64,000 nt of DNA, taken from NCBI RefSeq assembly GCF_900104635.1, contig NZ_FNWC01000007.1:558001-622000 (forward strand). The letters run 5' to 3'. The stretch comes from Coprococcus phoceensis. Lineage in GTDB: Bacteria; Bacillota; Clostridia; Lachnospirales; Lachnospiraceae. This document shows, piece after piece, positions 37,988-46,990 of this stretch (within the stretch, counting starts at the first letter, position 1; each line of letters starts with the position of its first letter). The translations under genes were made by a program, and so were the position numbers. The notes beneath the pieces were generated by a model. The model had not been told where the DNA came from and searched no databases. It saw only the letters and a list, made by a program, of their open reading frames with translations.

Positions 37988-39532
37988 ATGGGAGAACAAG
38001 GGGCCAAACGTCACAATGACAGTTGGAAAGGAATTGGTGTCACAATAGTTATTTTGGCAATAGCGACAGGGATTGGAGCGATGTTTCGCTACCTGAGGTT
38101 TACAGAAGCAAATATATTGATTGTATATGTGCTCGGGGTTATGATCACTGCCGTGATCACGGCAAGCAGAATGTGGAGTGTGCTTTCCTCCCTTTGCAGT
38201 GTTCTGCTTTTTAACTTTTTGTATACGGAGCCGAGATTTTCACTCACTGCATATGATTCCGGGTATCCGATTACGTTCGTGATTGCATTTCTTGCGGCGA
38301 TCATTGCGAGTAATTTAGCGATCCAGCTCAGAAAACAGGCAGAACAGTCGGCGTTGATGGCTTATCGCACAAAAATTCTTCTGGAGACGAATCAGATACT
38401 GCAGAAGGCAGAAAACGCAGAAGAAATCATACGAGAGGCGGCAGGACAGATTGTGAAATTGATCGGGAAAAGTGTCGTGTATTATGAATGTACAGACGGA
38501 ATTCTTTGTGAGCCGTCGGTCTGCCTTGCGCAAGGAGAACAGGAAAAAGAGATCTATATAAGCGCGAAAGAGCGGGAAACTGCCCGGTATGCATTTGAGA
38601 GCAAGAAGCGTGCCGGTGCGGGTACAGAAGTAAAAAAAGATGCAGTCTGTATGTATTTGACGATCCGCAATTGTGACAATGTATATGGTGTGATCGGGAT
38701 CGCTCTGAAAGGGGTACAGTTAAATACATTTGAAAGCAATCTGCTTCTCTCGATTTTGGGAGAATGTGCATTGGCGTTGGAGAAAGAGATCTATAACCGA
38801 AAACGAGAAGAGGCGGTTACAAAAGCGAAAAATGAGCAGCTGAGAGCAAATCTGCTGCGATCGATTTCGCATGATCTGCGAACACCGCTTACAAGTATAT
38901 CGGGGAATGCGGCAATTCTTTTGAATAACGAGGAAGCGTTTGATAAAGAAAAACGCAGACAGCTGTATACGGGAATTTATGACGATTCGATGTGGCTGAT
39001 CAACCTTGTGGAAAATCTGCTTTCCGTGACGCGCCTGGAAGAAAGTTCTATGCAGCTCAATATGCAGGTGGAGCTTGTGGACGAGGTGATTGAGGAGGCG
39101 CTAAAGCATATTAGCAGAAAGCGGGAAGAACATCAGCTAGTGTACGAACCGTCCGAGGAATTGCTTCTTGCGAAGATGGATTCCAGATTGATAGTGCAGG
39201 TGCTGATCAATCTTGTGGAAAATGCAATAAAATATACACAGGAAGGTTCCCGCATAGAGGTCTCTGCGGTGCAAAAGGCAGATATGATAGAAATATCGGT
39301 TGCAGACAATGGAAAGGGAATCAAAGAGGAAGCAAAAGAAAAAATCTTTGATATGTTTTATACGGCTGAGAATAAGCCGGCGGACAGCAGAAGAGGACTT
39401 GGACTTGGGCTGTTTTTGGCAAAATCTATTATCCATGCACATGGCGGAACAATTTGGGTTGCGGATAACGTTCCAAGCGGAACGATATTTTCATTTACAT
39501 TACAGGCTGAGGAGGTAACGATAAGTGAATAA
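37988..39532 (+). CDS. KdpD-type sensor histidine kinase (DUF4118-GAF-HisKA-HATPase)
   Basis: 514-residue sensor kinase resembling the C-terminal half of KdpD. It has DUF4118 helices (~15-110, FRYLRFTEANILIVYVLGVM, FNFLYTEPRFSLTAYD), a GAF-like domain (~130-265), and HisKA with LLRSISHDLRTPLTS, phospho-His near 295. HATPase motifs VLINLVENAIKYT, DNGKGI and GLGLFLAKSIIHAHGG follow. Its first half is paralogous to the second half of the protein upstream. A possible internal promoter (TATAAT 37950-37955) precedes it. RBS AGGAGAGG precedes ATG 37988. It overlaps the kdpE start by 8 nt. Confidence 0.9.
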   Translation: MGEQGAKRHNDSWKGIGVTIVILAIATGIGAMFRYLRFTEANILIVYVLGVMITAVITASRMWSVLSSLCSVLLFNFLYTEPRFSLTAYDSGYPITFVIAFLAAIIASNLAIQLRKQAEQSALMAYRTKILLETNQILQKAENAEEIIREAAGQIVKLIGKSVVYYECTDGILCEPSVCLAQGEQEKEIYISAKERETARYAFESKKRAGAGTEVKKDAVCMYLTIRNCDNVYGVIGIALKGVQLNTFESNLLLSILGECALALEKEIYNRKREEAVTKAKNEQLRANLLRSISHDLRTPLTSISGNAAILLNNEEAFDKEKRRQLYTGIYDDSMWLINLVENLLSVTRLEESSMQLNMQVELVDEVIEEALKHISRKREEHQLVYEPSEELLLAKMDSRLIVQVLINLVENAIKYTQEGSRIEVSAVQKADMIEISVADNGKGIKEEAKEKIFDMFYTAENKPADSRRGLGLGLFLAKSIIHAHGGTIWVADNVPSGTIFSFTLQAEEVTISE

Positions 39533-40226
39533 ACCATTGATATTAGTAGTAGAGGACGATACAGCGATCAGGAACCTGATCACGACGACATTAGAGACAC
39601 AGGACTATCGTTTCCATACAGCGCCAAACGGCGTGCAGGCTCTTTTAGAGTCGGTGTCTCAAAAGCCGGACATTATGCTTTTGGATCTGGGACTTCCGGA
39701 TATGGATGGAATTGAGATTATTAAAAAAGTTCGTTCCTGGTCAAATCTTCCAATTATTGTAATCAGCGCAAGAAGCGAAGATCGTGATAAGATTGATGCG
39801 CTGGATGCAGGGGCGGACGATTATCTGACCAAACCATTTTCTGTGGATGAACTTTTGGCGAGGCTTCGCGTGACGCTAAGAAGGCTGCAGTACATGAGTG
39901 TGTCGCAGGAGCAGACAGAATTTGTTAATGGAGATCTGCGGATTGATTATGTGTCCGGATGTGTATATTTGAAAGAAAAAGAACTGCATCTGACTTCGAC
40001 AGAGTATAAATTATTGAGTCTGCTTGCAAAGAATGTAGGGAAAGTGTTGACGCACACCTACATTACAAGAGAAATATGGGGAAGTGCGTGGGATAATGAT
40101 GTGGCATCGCTTCGGGTTTTCATGGCAACCCTTCGAAAGAAGATTGAAGAAAACCCGTCGCAGCCGCAATATATTCAGACACATATCGGCATCGGCTACC
40201 GCATGCTTCGAGTTGTTAATAAGTAA
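39525..40226 (+). CDS. kdpE: KdpE-type response regulator (OmpR family)
   Basis: 233-residue response regulator: receiver with VVEDDTAIRNL, phospho-Asp in LLDLGLPDMDGIE near residue 52, Lys in YLTKPFSVDELLARLR, and an OmpR-type winged helix ending QYIQTHIGIGYRMLRVVNK. GTG 39525 overlaps the kinase gene and is preceded by GGAGG near 39510. It is the cognate partner of the kinase upstream and the second KdpE-like regulator within 10 kb. Its 3' end overlaps the convergent trkA by 11 bp. It probably controls kdp by the TCTCACA repeats, but which of the two regulators binds there cannot be told. Confidence 0.9.
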   Translation: MNKPLILVVEDDTAIRNLITTTLETQDYRFHTAPNGVQALLESVSQKPDIMLLDLGLPDMDGIEIIKKVRSWSNLPIIVISARSEDRDKIDALDAGADDYLTKPFSVDELLARLRVTLRRLQYMSVSQEQTEFVNGDLRIDYVSGCVYLKEKELHLTSTEYKLLSLLAKNVGKVLTHTYITREIWGSAWDNDVASLRVFMATLRKKIEENPSQPQYIQTHIGIGYRMLRVVNK

Positions 40227-40860
40227 AAGAGTGGATAACTTTCTTTTCGCCCATGATGATTAAAGTTTCATCGCGGGTGAAAATGTGTTCCGGTTCTGGA
40301 AGAGGGGAGATTTTCCCTTCTTTTTTTGTTGCGAGAATGCTGATGTTGTACCGGTTTCGTATAGATTTTTCGATGATGCTTTTGCCAATCCAATTGCCTG
40401 GAACTGCCACTTCACAGATCGCAACCTCCGGTGTGAGTTCGATGTAATCAAAAATATTTTTTGAGCCATATTTGATGGCGAGACGCTCTGCCATTTCGCG
40501 TTCTGCATAGACGACGTGATCAGCTCCGTTTCTAAGCAGTAATTTGCGGTGTACGTCTCTGCAGGCGCGGGCGAGAATGTACTTCGCTCCAAAATCTTTT
40601 AACAGAACAGTGATCTCAAGTGCGCTTTGAAAATTATCTCCGATTGCGACTACACAAAGATCGAAATTATTGACACCAAGAGATTTGATGAAGGTCTCGT
40701 TTGTGGCATCAGCAATCTGAATGTCCGGCAGAATGTTGATGGCATTGTCTGCACGCCCTTCGTTTTTTTCGACAGCAAGTACCGAATTGCCTTCCTCTAA
40801 AAATTTACGTGTGATGTGACGTCCGAAACGTCCAAGTCCAATTACTAAAATAGATTTCAT
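40216..40860 (-). CDS. ktrA: TrkA/KtrA-type K+ uptake regulatory subunit (RCK domain)
   Basis: 214-residue cytoplasmic gating subunit of a Ktr/Trk K+ channel. It has an N-terminal Rossmann nucleotide-binding domain VIGLGRFGRHITRKF with conserved DATNETFIKSLGV, then an RCK_C domain (residues ~130-210) that in related KtrA binds regulators such as c-di-AMP. It is one copy of RCK, as in KtrA, against two in TrkA. ATG 40860 follows AGAGG about 8 nt upstream on this strand. It lies 12 nt after trkH, forming a two-gene operon, and its end overlaps the convergent response-regulator gene by 11 bp. Confidence 0.9.
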   Translation of the reverse strand: MKSILVIGLGRFGRHITRKFLEEGNSVLAVEKNEGRADNAINILPDIQIADATNETFIKSLGVNNFDLCVVAIGDNFQSALEITVLLKDFGAKYILARACRDVHRKLLLRNGADHVVYAEREMAERLAIKYGSKNIFDYIELTPEVAICEVAVPGNWIGKSIIEKSIRNRYNISILATKKEGKISPLPEPEHIFTRDETLIIMGEKKVIHSFTY

Positions 40861-40872
40861 AATCAATACCTC

Positions 40873-42243
40873 TTAACCAAGTTGAATTTTTTCCAGTGGC
40901 AGAGCCGATGGAAGCTGTTTTCTTGTAAATGAAAAAGCTAAAAGCATGGTAAGGGAACCAACCCTTCCGAATATCATTAAAAATGCAAGCAACGCGTGAG
41001 ACAGCGGCATCAGTTCCGGTGTGATTCCAGTGGAAAGTCCAACTGTTGCGATTGCCGATACACTTTCAAATAAAGAATCTAAAAAGTCAATGTTCTCAAT
41101 TCTGGATATGATCATAGCCGCAGAGAACGAGAATGTAATATACAAAAAGAAAATGCAGGTTGCCTTTCTTGTGATGAAGTCTTCCAGGCGTCTGCCGAAC
41201 ACTTCGGTAGATTTTCTGCTGCGAAATGTCGTGATGACAGAAAGAACCAAAACGGCAAAAGTTGTTGTTTTGATTCCGCCGGCGGTAGAGCCAGGGGAAC
41301 CGCCAATCAGCATCAGACTGATAATCAGAAATCGACCAGTCTGAGTCAGAGCAGACAGGTTAACACTGTTGAATCCGGCAGTTCTTGCACTGACAGACTG
41401 AAAAGCTGATGCTGCGACCTGTTCGGAAAGTGTCAGATCCTGATAGGCACCTGTCCCACGTTCACATACAAAAAGCAAAAGCGTGCCGGCTGCGATCAGG
41501 AAAAGTGAGACACTCAAAACAAGTTTGGTGTGAAGCTGCATTTTGTGAAAATGTAATTTTGTTGCTAATATGTCCCGCCAAACGAAGAAACCAAGTCCCC
41601 CGATGATAATAAGCGCCATAATGATAAGATTCACATACCAGTTTCCAACTTCTCCTGTCAGTGAGGAAAATGGCTGTACACTCCCCATTAAATCAAATCC
41701 TGCATTGCAAAATGCGGAGATGCTGTGGAAAATGGAGAACCAGATTCCTTTTGAGAGCCCAAACTTGGGACAAAAGTGAAAGGCAAGTAAAAAAGCCCCT
41801 AAAAATTCAATAGAAAACGTACCTATTATGATAAAGCGTGTCATTTTTACAATTCCGCCAATTTGTGGAGCAGAGACCGAGTTCTGCATCAATGATCTGG
41901 ATACCAAACCAATCTTTCGCTTCGTGAGTGTCATGATCGAAATGCAAAGTGTCATGAATCCGATTCCGCCAATCTGAATCAGACAGAGAATGACACCCTG
42001 ACCGAAGAAAGACCAATGGGTGTATGTATCAACCTGGATCAGACCGGTCACGCACGTTGCAGACGTGGCTGTGAAAAAACCGGTAAATAAATTGGCTGCA
42101 TCCGGATTTCTTGTAGAAATAGGAAGAGCCAAAAGTATAGAACCGATACATATGATCGCGCAGTATCCAAATAAAATAATCTTCATAGGCGAAAGGTGAA
42201 GAAAATGATGATAAAGTTTTTGTATAGAAGATATAAAAATCAC
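40873..42243 (-). CDS. ktrB: TrkH/KtrB-type K+ channel subunit
   Basis: 456-residue membrane subunit of a Na+-dependent or H+-coupled K+ uptake system. Typical segments are ATSATCVTGLIQVDTYTHWS near residue 60, FHSISAFCNAGFDLMGS near 190, SARTAGFNSVNLSAL near 290, GGSPGSTAGGIKT near 316 and SAIATVGLSTGITPELM near 400, the pore repeats. The start is uncertain: GTG 42243 lies directly after AGAGG with very short spacing, and an internal ATG at 42186 has no Shine-Dalgarno. It operates with the KtrA-like subunit downstream. Constitutive lower-affinity uptake alongside the inducible Kdp pump is likely. Confidence 0.9.
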   Translation of the reverse strand: MIFISSIQKLYHHFLHLSPMKIILFGYCAIICIGSILLALPISTRNPDAANLFTGFFTATSATCVTGLIQVDTYTHWSFFGQGVILCLIQIGGIGFMTLCISIMTLTKRKIGLVSRSLMQNSVSAPQIGGIVKMTRFIIIGTFSIEFLGAFLLAFHFCPKFGLSKGIWFSIFHSISAFCNAGFDLMGSVQPFSSLTGEVGNWYVNLIIMALIIIGGLGFFVWRDILATKLHFHKMQLHTKLVLSVSLFLIAAGTLLLFVCERGTGAYQDLTLSEQVAASAFQSVSARTAGFNSVNLSALTQTGRFLIISLMLIGGSPGSTAGGIKTTTFAVLVLSVITTFRSRKSTEVFGRRLEDFITRKATCIFFLYITFSFSAAMIISRIENIDFLDSLFESVSAIATVGLSTGITPELMPLSHALLAFLMIFGRVGSLTMLLAFSFTRKQLPSALPLEKIQLG

Positions 42244-42437
42244 CTCTTTGATTATTTATAAACTATATAGATTATAAGAGATAGTAAATTAAAAACACAT
42301 TAAGAAAGAAAAATTAATATAAAGATTATATAAAGAAAAAAATGTTTTAATACAATCTTTACGGAAACAGATTTGTTTTTATCAGATTTTAACAAGAGGA
42401 TTGCTAGAATACAGTGTAGAAGAAGAGGTGAGTGAGA
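42244..42437. other. AT-rich divergent intergenic region
   Basis: 194 bp, very AT-rich, between the divergently read ktrB and a 36-aa ORF. On the minus strand TTGTAT (42350-42355) and TATAAT (42325-42330) are 19 nt apart, a weak candidate ktrB promoter. I searched by eye for a ydaO-type c-di-AMP riboswitch and saw no matching conserved segments. Nothing else stands out. Confidence 0.4.
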
Positions 42438-42548
42438 ATGAGAAACTTTATATTAATTTTAGCATTGATTCTTTTGTTTGTGATTGGATTTGTCATCATG
42501 AGAAGTATAGACAATTTTATTGAAAGTGGCGGATTTAAAACTGAATAA
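42438..42548 (+). CDS. Small single-helix membrane peptide (36 aa)
   Basis: 36-residue ORF with one hydrophobic helix (FILILALILLFVIGFVIM) followed by a short charged tail, RSIDNFIESGGFKTE. GAGGTGAG lies about 7 nt before ATG 42438. It lies between ktrB (opposite strand) and the OPT transporter gene and has its own upstream gap, so it is likely expressed separately. I do not recognise a family. The size and topology resemble small accessory subunits of transporters or membrane stress peptides. The coding call rests on the Shine-Dalgarno and the clean hydrophobic design. Confidence 0.5.
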   Translation: MRNFILILALILLFVIGFVIMRSIDNFIESGGFKTE

Positions 42549-42591
42549 AATGCAAAAATTACGAAAAAATATAAAATAAAAACAAAAGTAC

Positions 42592-42620
42592 GTGACTTAT
42601 GGACAGAAAGGTGCTATAAT
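42592..42620 (+). promoter_or_regulatory. Promoter of the OPT transporter gene
   Basis: GTGACT (42592-42597) and TATAAT (42615-42620) are 17 nt apart, with TGC directly before the -10 (extended -10). It lies 49 nt before the start codon. Confidence 0.65.
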
Positions 42621-42669
42621 GCTTTGTGGAGATAAAGCATTAAAATAATAAAGAATGGGAGAGAAAAGG

Positions 42670-44574
42670 ATGGATAACAAAAAAGATTTTAAACCATTTA
42701 TTTCCGCTGACAAAATAGTACCAGAGTTCACATTTACATCGCTGTTCATTGGTATTCTTTTGGCGGTAGTCTTTGGTGCGGCGAATGCGTACCTTGGATT
42801 GAGAGTTGGAATGACTGTGTCTGCATCAATTCCTGCGGCAGTTCTTTCCATGGGAATTATTCGTGTGATTCTCAGAAGAGATTCTATCTTAGAGAATAAC
42901 ATGGTACAGACAATCGGTTCAGCTGGTGAATCAGTTGCGGCCGGAGCAATTTTTACATTGCCTGCATTATTCTTGTGGGCAGCAGATGGTGTGGAAGGAA
43001 TTGAAGCACCTGGACTTTTTGAGATTTTCTTGATAGCACTTGTCGGTGGTACATTGGGTGTTTTATTCATGATTCCGCTTCGTAAAGCGTTGATTGTTGA
43101 AGAACACGGTGTGCTTCCATATCCGGAAGGAACTGCCTGTGCAGAAGTACTTCTTGCAGGTGAAGAGGGAGGATCAAAAGCATCTGTCGTATTTTCCGGA
43201 CTTGGGATTGCGGCAGTATACAAATTTGTGGCTGACGGTTTGGGAGTGTTCCCAAGCAGTGTAAACTATGATATTAAGGCATACAAAGGGTCGGCAGTCG
43301 GTATGGATGTGCTTCCTGCACTTGTAGGCGTTGGTTACATCTGTGGACCAAGAATTGCAAGCTACATGTTCTCCGGTAGTGTGCTCAGCTGGTTCGTATT
43401 GATGCCATTGATCAGCTTGTTTGCAGGGGATGCGATCATCTTCCCTGGAACAAAACCAATCAGTTCGCTTGCGCCAAGTGAGTTATGGGGAACTTACATT
43501 AAGTACATAGGTGCCGGTGCAGTTGCAACAGGTGGTATCATCAGTTTGATCAAATCATTGCCATTGATTGTAAAGACGTTCTCTCAGGCAATGAAGAGTA
43601 TGTCTAATAATAAGGGAAAAGCAGCAAGTGGACTGAGAACAGATCAGGATATGCCGATGCCGGTTATCTTAATCGGTGTTGGAGTCATTGCAATTGCAAT
43701 TTGGTTGCTTCCTACATTCCCAATCAATTTATTGGGAGCAGTTATCGTCGTAATCTTTGGTTTCTTCTTTGCGACAGTATCATCTAGAATGGTTGGTCTG
43801 ATCGGAAGCAGTAATAACCCGGTATCCGGTATGGCAATCGCAACACTTTTGATTGCGACAATCTTATTAAAAGCAACAGGTCTCGATGGTGCGACAGGTA
43901 TGAAAGGTGCAATCGCAATCGGTTCTATTATCTGTATCGTAGCAGCAATTGCGGGTGATACATCTCAGGATTTGAAGACTGGATTTATCGTTGGTGCCAC
44001 ACCAAAGAAACAGCAGTGGGGAGAATTGATCGGTGTTCTTACATCTTCACTTGCAATCGGTGGAGTACTTTACCTGCTCAACGAAGCATGGGGATATGGT
44101 TCAACAGAACTTCCGGCAGCGCAGGCTACAATGATGAGAATGATCGTGGAAGGTGTTATGAATGCAGATCTTCCTTGGGGATTGATCGGAGCCGGTGCAG
44201 CAATCGCAATTGTAGTTGAGATTTTGAGAATTCCGGTACTTCCGTTTGCAGTAGGTATGTACTTACCACTTTCTTTAAATGCCGGTATCATGGCAGGTGG
44301 TCTTGTAAGACTTGTTGTTGAAAAGAAACGCGGTCTTTCAGAAGAAAAGAAAAAAGCTGCTATCGACAGAGGTATTCTCTATACTTCCGGTATGATTGCC
44401 GGTGAAGGTCTTGTCGGAATTTTACTTGCGGTATTCGCTGTAGTGGAACTTGATCTGACAAAATTGTTAGGAGGATTCTCACTTGGACAGATTGGCGCGA
44501 TTCTCATCTTCTTAGTTGTAGTTATCGGTTCACTGTTCAAAGTAACACTGTTTTCAAAAGAAAATAAAAATTAA
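42670..44574 (+). CDS. OPT family oligopeptide/metal-chelate transporter
   Basis: 634-residue polytopic membrane protein of the OPT superfamily (bacterial TIGR00733-like branch), about 14 or more helices. Characteristic segments are NAYLGLRVGMTVSASIPAAVL near residue 40, YPEGTACAEVL near 155 and a C-terminal EILRIPVLPFAVGMYLPL followed by ERRG-type KKRGLSEE. ATG 42670 is chosen because GGGAGAG at 42657-42663 is 6 nt upstream; ATG 42655 has no site. It is monocistronic, with its own promoter. Substrates in bacteria are mostly unknown; peptides or iron chelates are possible. The potassium genes nearby are probably unrelated. Confidence 0.92.
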   Translation: MDNKKDFKPFISADKIVPEFTFTSLFIGILLAVVFGAANAYLGLRVGMTVSASIPAAVLSMGIIRVILRRDSILENNMVQTIGSAGESVAAGAIFTLPALFLWAADGVEGIEAPGLFEIFLIALVGGTLGVLFMIPLRKALIVEEHGVLPYPEGTACAEVLLAGEEGGSKASVVFSGLGIAAVYKFVADGLGVFPSSVNYDIKAYKGSAVGMDVLPALVGVGYICGPRIASYMFSGSVLSWFVLMPLISLFAGDAIIFPGTKPISSLAPSELWGTYIKYIGAGAVATGGIISLIKSLPLIVKTFSQAMKSMSNNKGKAASGLRTDQDMPMPVILIGVGVIAIAIWLLPTFPINLLGAVIVVIFGFFFATVSSRMVGLIGSSNNPVSGMAIATLLIATILLKATGLDGATGMKGAIAIGSIICIVAAIAGDTSQDLKTGFIVGATPKKQQWGELIGVLTSSLAIGGVLYLLNEAWGYGSTELPAAQATMMRMIVEGVMNADLPWGLIGAGAAIAIVVEILRIPVLPFAVGMYLPLSLNAGIMAGGLVRLVVEKKRGLSEEKKKAAIDRGILYTSGMIAGEGLVGILLAVFAVVELDLTKLLGGFSLGQIGAILIFLVVVIGSLFKVTLFSKENKN

Positions 44575-44590
44575 TTAGAAGAGTAAAGTG

Positions 44591-44622
44591 TTCATGCAGC
44601 CTTTTGACAGGCTGCATGAAAT
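44591..44622 (+). terminator. Palindrome after the OPT gene, containing the next gene's -35 box
   Basis: TTCATGCAGCC (44591-44601) and GGCTGCATGAA (44610-44620) form a perfect 11-bp stem with an 8-nt loop, TTTTGACA. Few Ts follow, so termination would be weak. The loop includes the -35 TTGACA of the promoter for the gene downstream, so the palindrome may be a repressor operator instead of, or as well as, a terminator. Confidence 0.55.
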
Positions 44623-44632
44623 TTGTTATGAT
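44604..44632 (+). promoter_or_regulatory. Promoter of the PqqD-like gene
   Basis: Consensus TTGACA (44604-44609), 17-nt spacer, TATGAT (44627-44632). It lies 38 nt before ATG 44671. The -35 is in the loop and the spacer in the right arm of the palindrome at 44591-44620. Confidence 0.75.
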
Positions 44633-44670
44633 ATAAAAAACTCTATTTTAACGGAAAGGCTGATAGAGCT

Positions 44671-45036
44671 ATGGGACGGAAGAAAGAAAAGAAAGAGAAT
44701 TATTTGGATTATGTGTTTATGAAGAATCCGGCTTATGCATGGAAGGAAAAAGAAGATGGTTTGGTATACCTGATCATTGAGTGGAAAGGATTCTATCATT
44801 GGCTTGCACAGAAAGTATTTCACAGACCAAAGCAGAGCGAGATTGCGATGGATGCACTCGGAAGCTTTGTGTGGAAACAGTTAGACGGAAAAAGAGATAT
44901 GCATGAGGTTGCCGAGCTGGTGAGGCAGGAGTTTGGGAAAAAAGCGGATCCGGTTTATGAAAGACTGATTAAATTTGTTGAGATTATGAGGGACAATAAG
45001 TTTGTGTTGTTGAAAGAGGAAAGAAAAGATGCTTAG
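44671..45036 (+). CDS. PqqD-like protein (possible RRE-type peptide-binding domain)
   Basis: 121-residue soluble protein resembling the PqqD family. Residues ~65-115 hold the compact winged-helix pattern: IAMDALGSFVWKQLDGKRDM then HEVAELVRQEFGK, as in PqqD and RiPP recognition elements (..G..IW..LDG..T..EIA). The N-terminal part is basic and aromatic (MKNPAYAWKEKEDGLVYLIIEW). There are no PQQ genes, precursor peptide or radical SAM maturase next to it. Instead it overlaps a small membrane protein gene. RBS GAAAGG is 12 nt upstream, a long spacing. PqqD-like orphan genes of this length exist in related gut bacteria. The function is unknown. Confidence 0.7.
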   Translation: MGRKKEKKENYLDYVFMKNPAYAWKEKEDGLVYLIIEWKGFYHWLAQKVFHRPKQSEIAMDALGSFVWKQLDGKRDMHEVAELVRQEFGKKADPVYERLIKFVEIMRDNKFVLLKEERKDA

Positions 45037-45382
45037 TAGATATGTAATCTATATTTTAATGTTTGCGGTTCTTGGGGCAGTTCTCTATGCGTGGGGACTG
45101 AAAAAAGCACAGAGCCAGTCACAGGAGCTTGCAAGGATGCTATATGCAAAGTGCTGCAAGATTGTGAAAAAGGAACTGAAAAAGAAAGAATATCTTCGGA
45201 AAAATGAGATTGAACAGTTGATCAAGGATGTTCAGGTGGGACAGTTTTACAGTAAAAATAAGATGGGTGTGACGAATCCGAAAGAGTTTATCAATCCGTT
45301 TCTTGAATACATGACAAAGAACGAGATTTTGAGAGAGGATATGATAAAAGGAAAAAAAGTATATTATCTAAAAAAATCTTGA
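45029..45382 (+). CDS. Hypothetical membrane-anchored protein, partner of the PqqD-like gene
   Basis: 117-residue protein with a single N-terminal membrane helix (YVIYILMFAVLGAVLYAWGL) and a basic cytoplasmic domain rich in Lys. Patterns such as KCCKIVKKELKKKEYLRKNEIEQLIKDV suggest helices, possibly a winged helix. The segment GQFYSKNKMGVTNPKEFINPFLEYM precedes the C-terminal YYLKK. The start codon lies inside the PqqD-like gene (8-nt overlap), indicating translational coupling and a shared role. The stop codon is part of the next gene's -35 box. I do not recognise the family. Confidence 0.6.
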   Translation: MLSRYVIYILMFAVLGAVLYAWGLKKAQSQSQELARMLYAKCCKIVKKELKKKEYLRKNEIEQLIKDVQVGQFYSKNKMGVTNPKEFINPFLEYMTKNEILREDMIKGKKVYYLKKS

Positions 45383-45407
45383 CTTTCATAGGACAACACG
45401 TTATACT
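45379..45407 (+). promoter_or_regulatory. Promoter of gdhA
   Basis: TTGACT (45379-45384) and TATACT (45402-45407) with 17 nt spacing. The -35 overlaps the stop codon of the gene before. The transcript start would be near 45414, giving a leader of about 70 nt with a hairpin. Confidence 0.8.
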
Positions 45408-45431
45408 GATAAAGTGTAATGAGGCAATGGG

Positions 45432-45470
45432 GCCGTGCAGATGGATTCTGTGCGGCTAATTTTATTATTT
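45432..45470 (+). promoter_or_regulatory. Terminator-like hairpin in the gdhA leader
   Basis: GCCGTGCAGA (45432-45441) pairs with TCTGTGCGGC (45447-45456) around a 5-nt loop, a 10-bp stem with two G-U pairs. It is followed by TAATTTTATTATTT just before the gdhA ribosome-binding site. It looks like an attenuator or a translation-affecting stem. The alternative pairing partner, if any, is not obvious. Confidence 0.5.
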
Positions 45471-45472
45471 AG

Positions 45473-46819
<1,347 letters not shown>

Positions 46820-46853
46820 AAATTTGAAAAAATAAAAAAAATTAAAAAAAGTG

Positions 46854-46883
46854 TTGACATTTTGTCGAAGATGATAGTATAAT
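46854..46883 (+). promoter_or_regulatory. Promoter of the tRNA-Val/Met array
   Basis: TTGACA (46854-46859) and TATAAT (46878-46883), both perfect consensus, with 18 nt spacing. It lies 35 nt before the first tRNA, as expected for a strong stable-RNA promoter. Confidence 0.88.
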
Positions 46884-46889
46884 AGCAGA

Positions 46890-46909
46890 GCGGGTTAGAG
46901 ATAACCCGC
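46890..46909 (+). other. Leader hairpin before the first tRNA
   Basis: GCGGGTTA (46890-46897), loop GAGA, TAACCCGC (46902-46909): a perfect 8-bp stem 8 nt before the first tRNA-Val. It may guide 5' processing of the precursor. Confidence 0.6.
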
Positions 46910-46917
46910 AAGCATAT

Positions 46918-46990
46918 GGGATCATAGCTCAGCTGGGAGAGCATCTGCCTTACAAGCAGAGGGTCATAGGTTCGAGCCCTATTGGTCCCA
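46918..46990 (+). tRNA. tRNA-Val (TAC), copy 1
   Basis: 73-nt cloverleaf. The acceptor GGGATCA pairs with the 3' strand TGGTCCC, discriminator A. The anticodon loop CTTACAA gives anticodon TAC (Val). D-arm GCTCAGCTGGGAGAGC and T-loop GGTTCGAGCC are present. CCA is not encoded. Identical to copy 2. Confidence 0.95.

Noticed and set aside
42244..42437. Possible c-di-AMP (ydaO) riboswitch before ktrB
   Set aside because: Expected for K+ uptake genes, but the conserved GC-rich segments are absent; the region is almost all A and T.
42597..43223. 208-codon minus-strand frame opposite the OPT transporter start
   Set aside because: Ser/Pro/Ala-rich antisense shadow of a clear membrane-protein gene and would cover its promoter.
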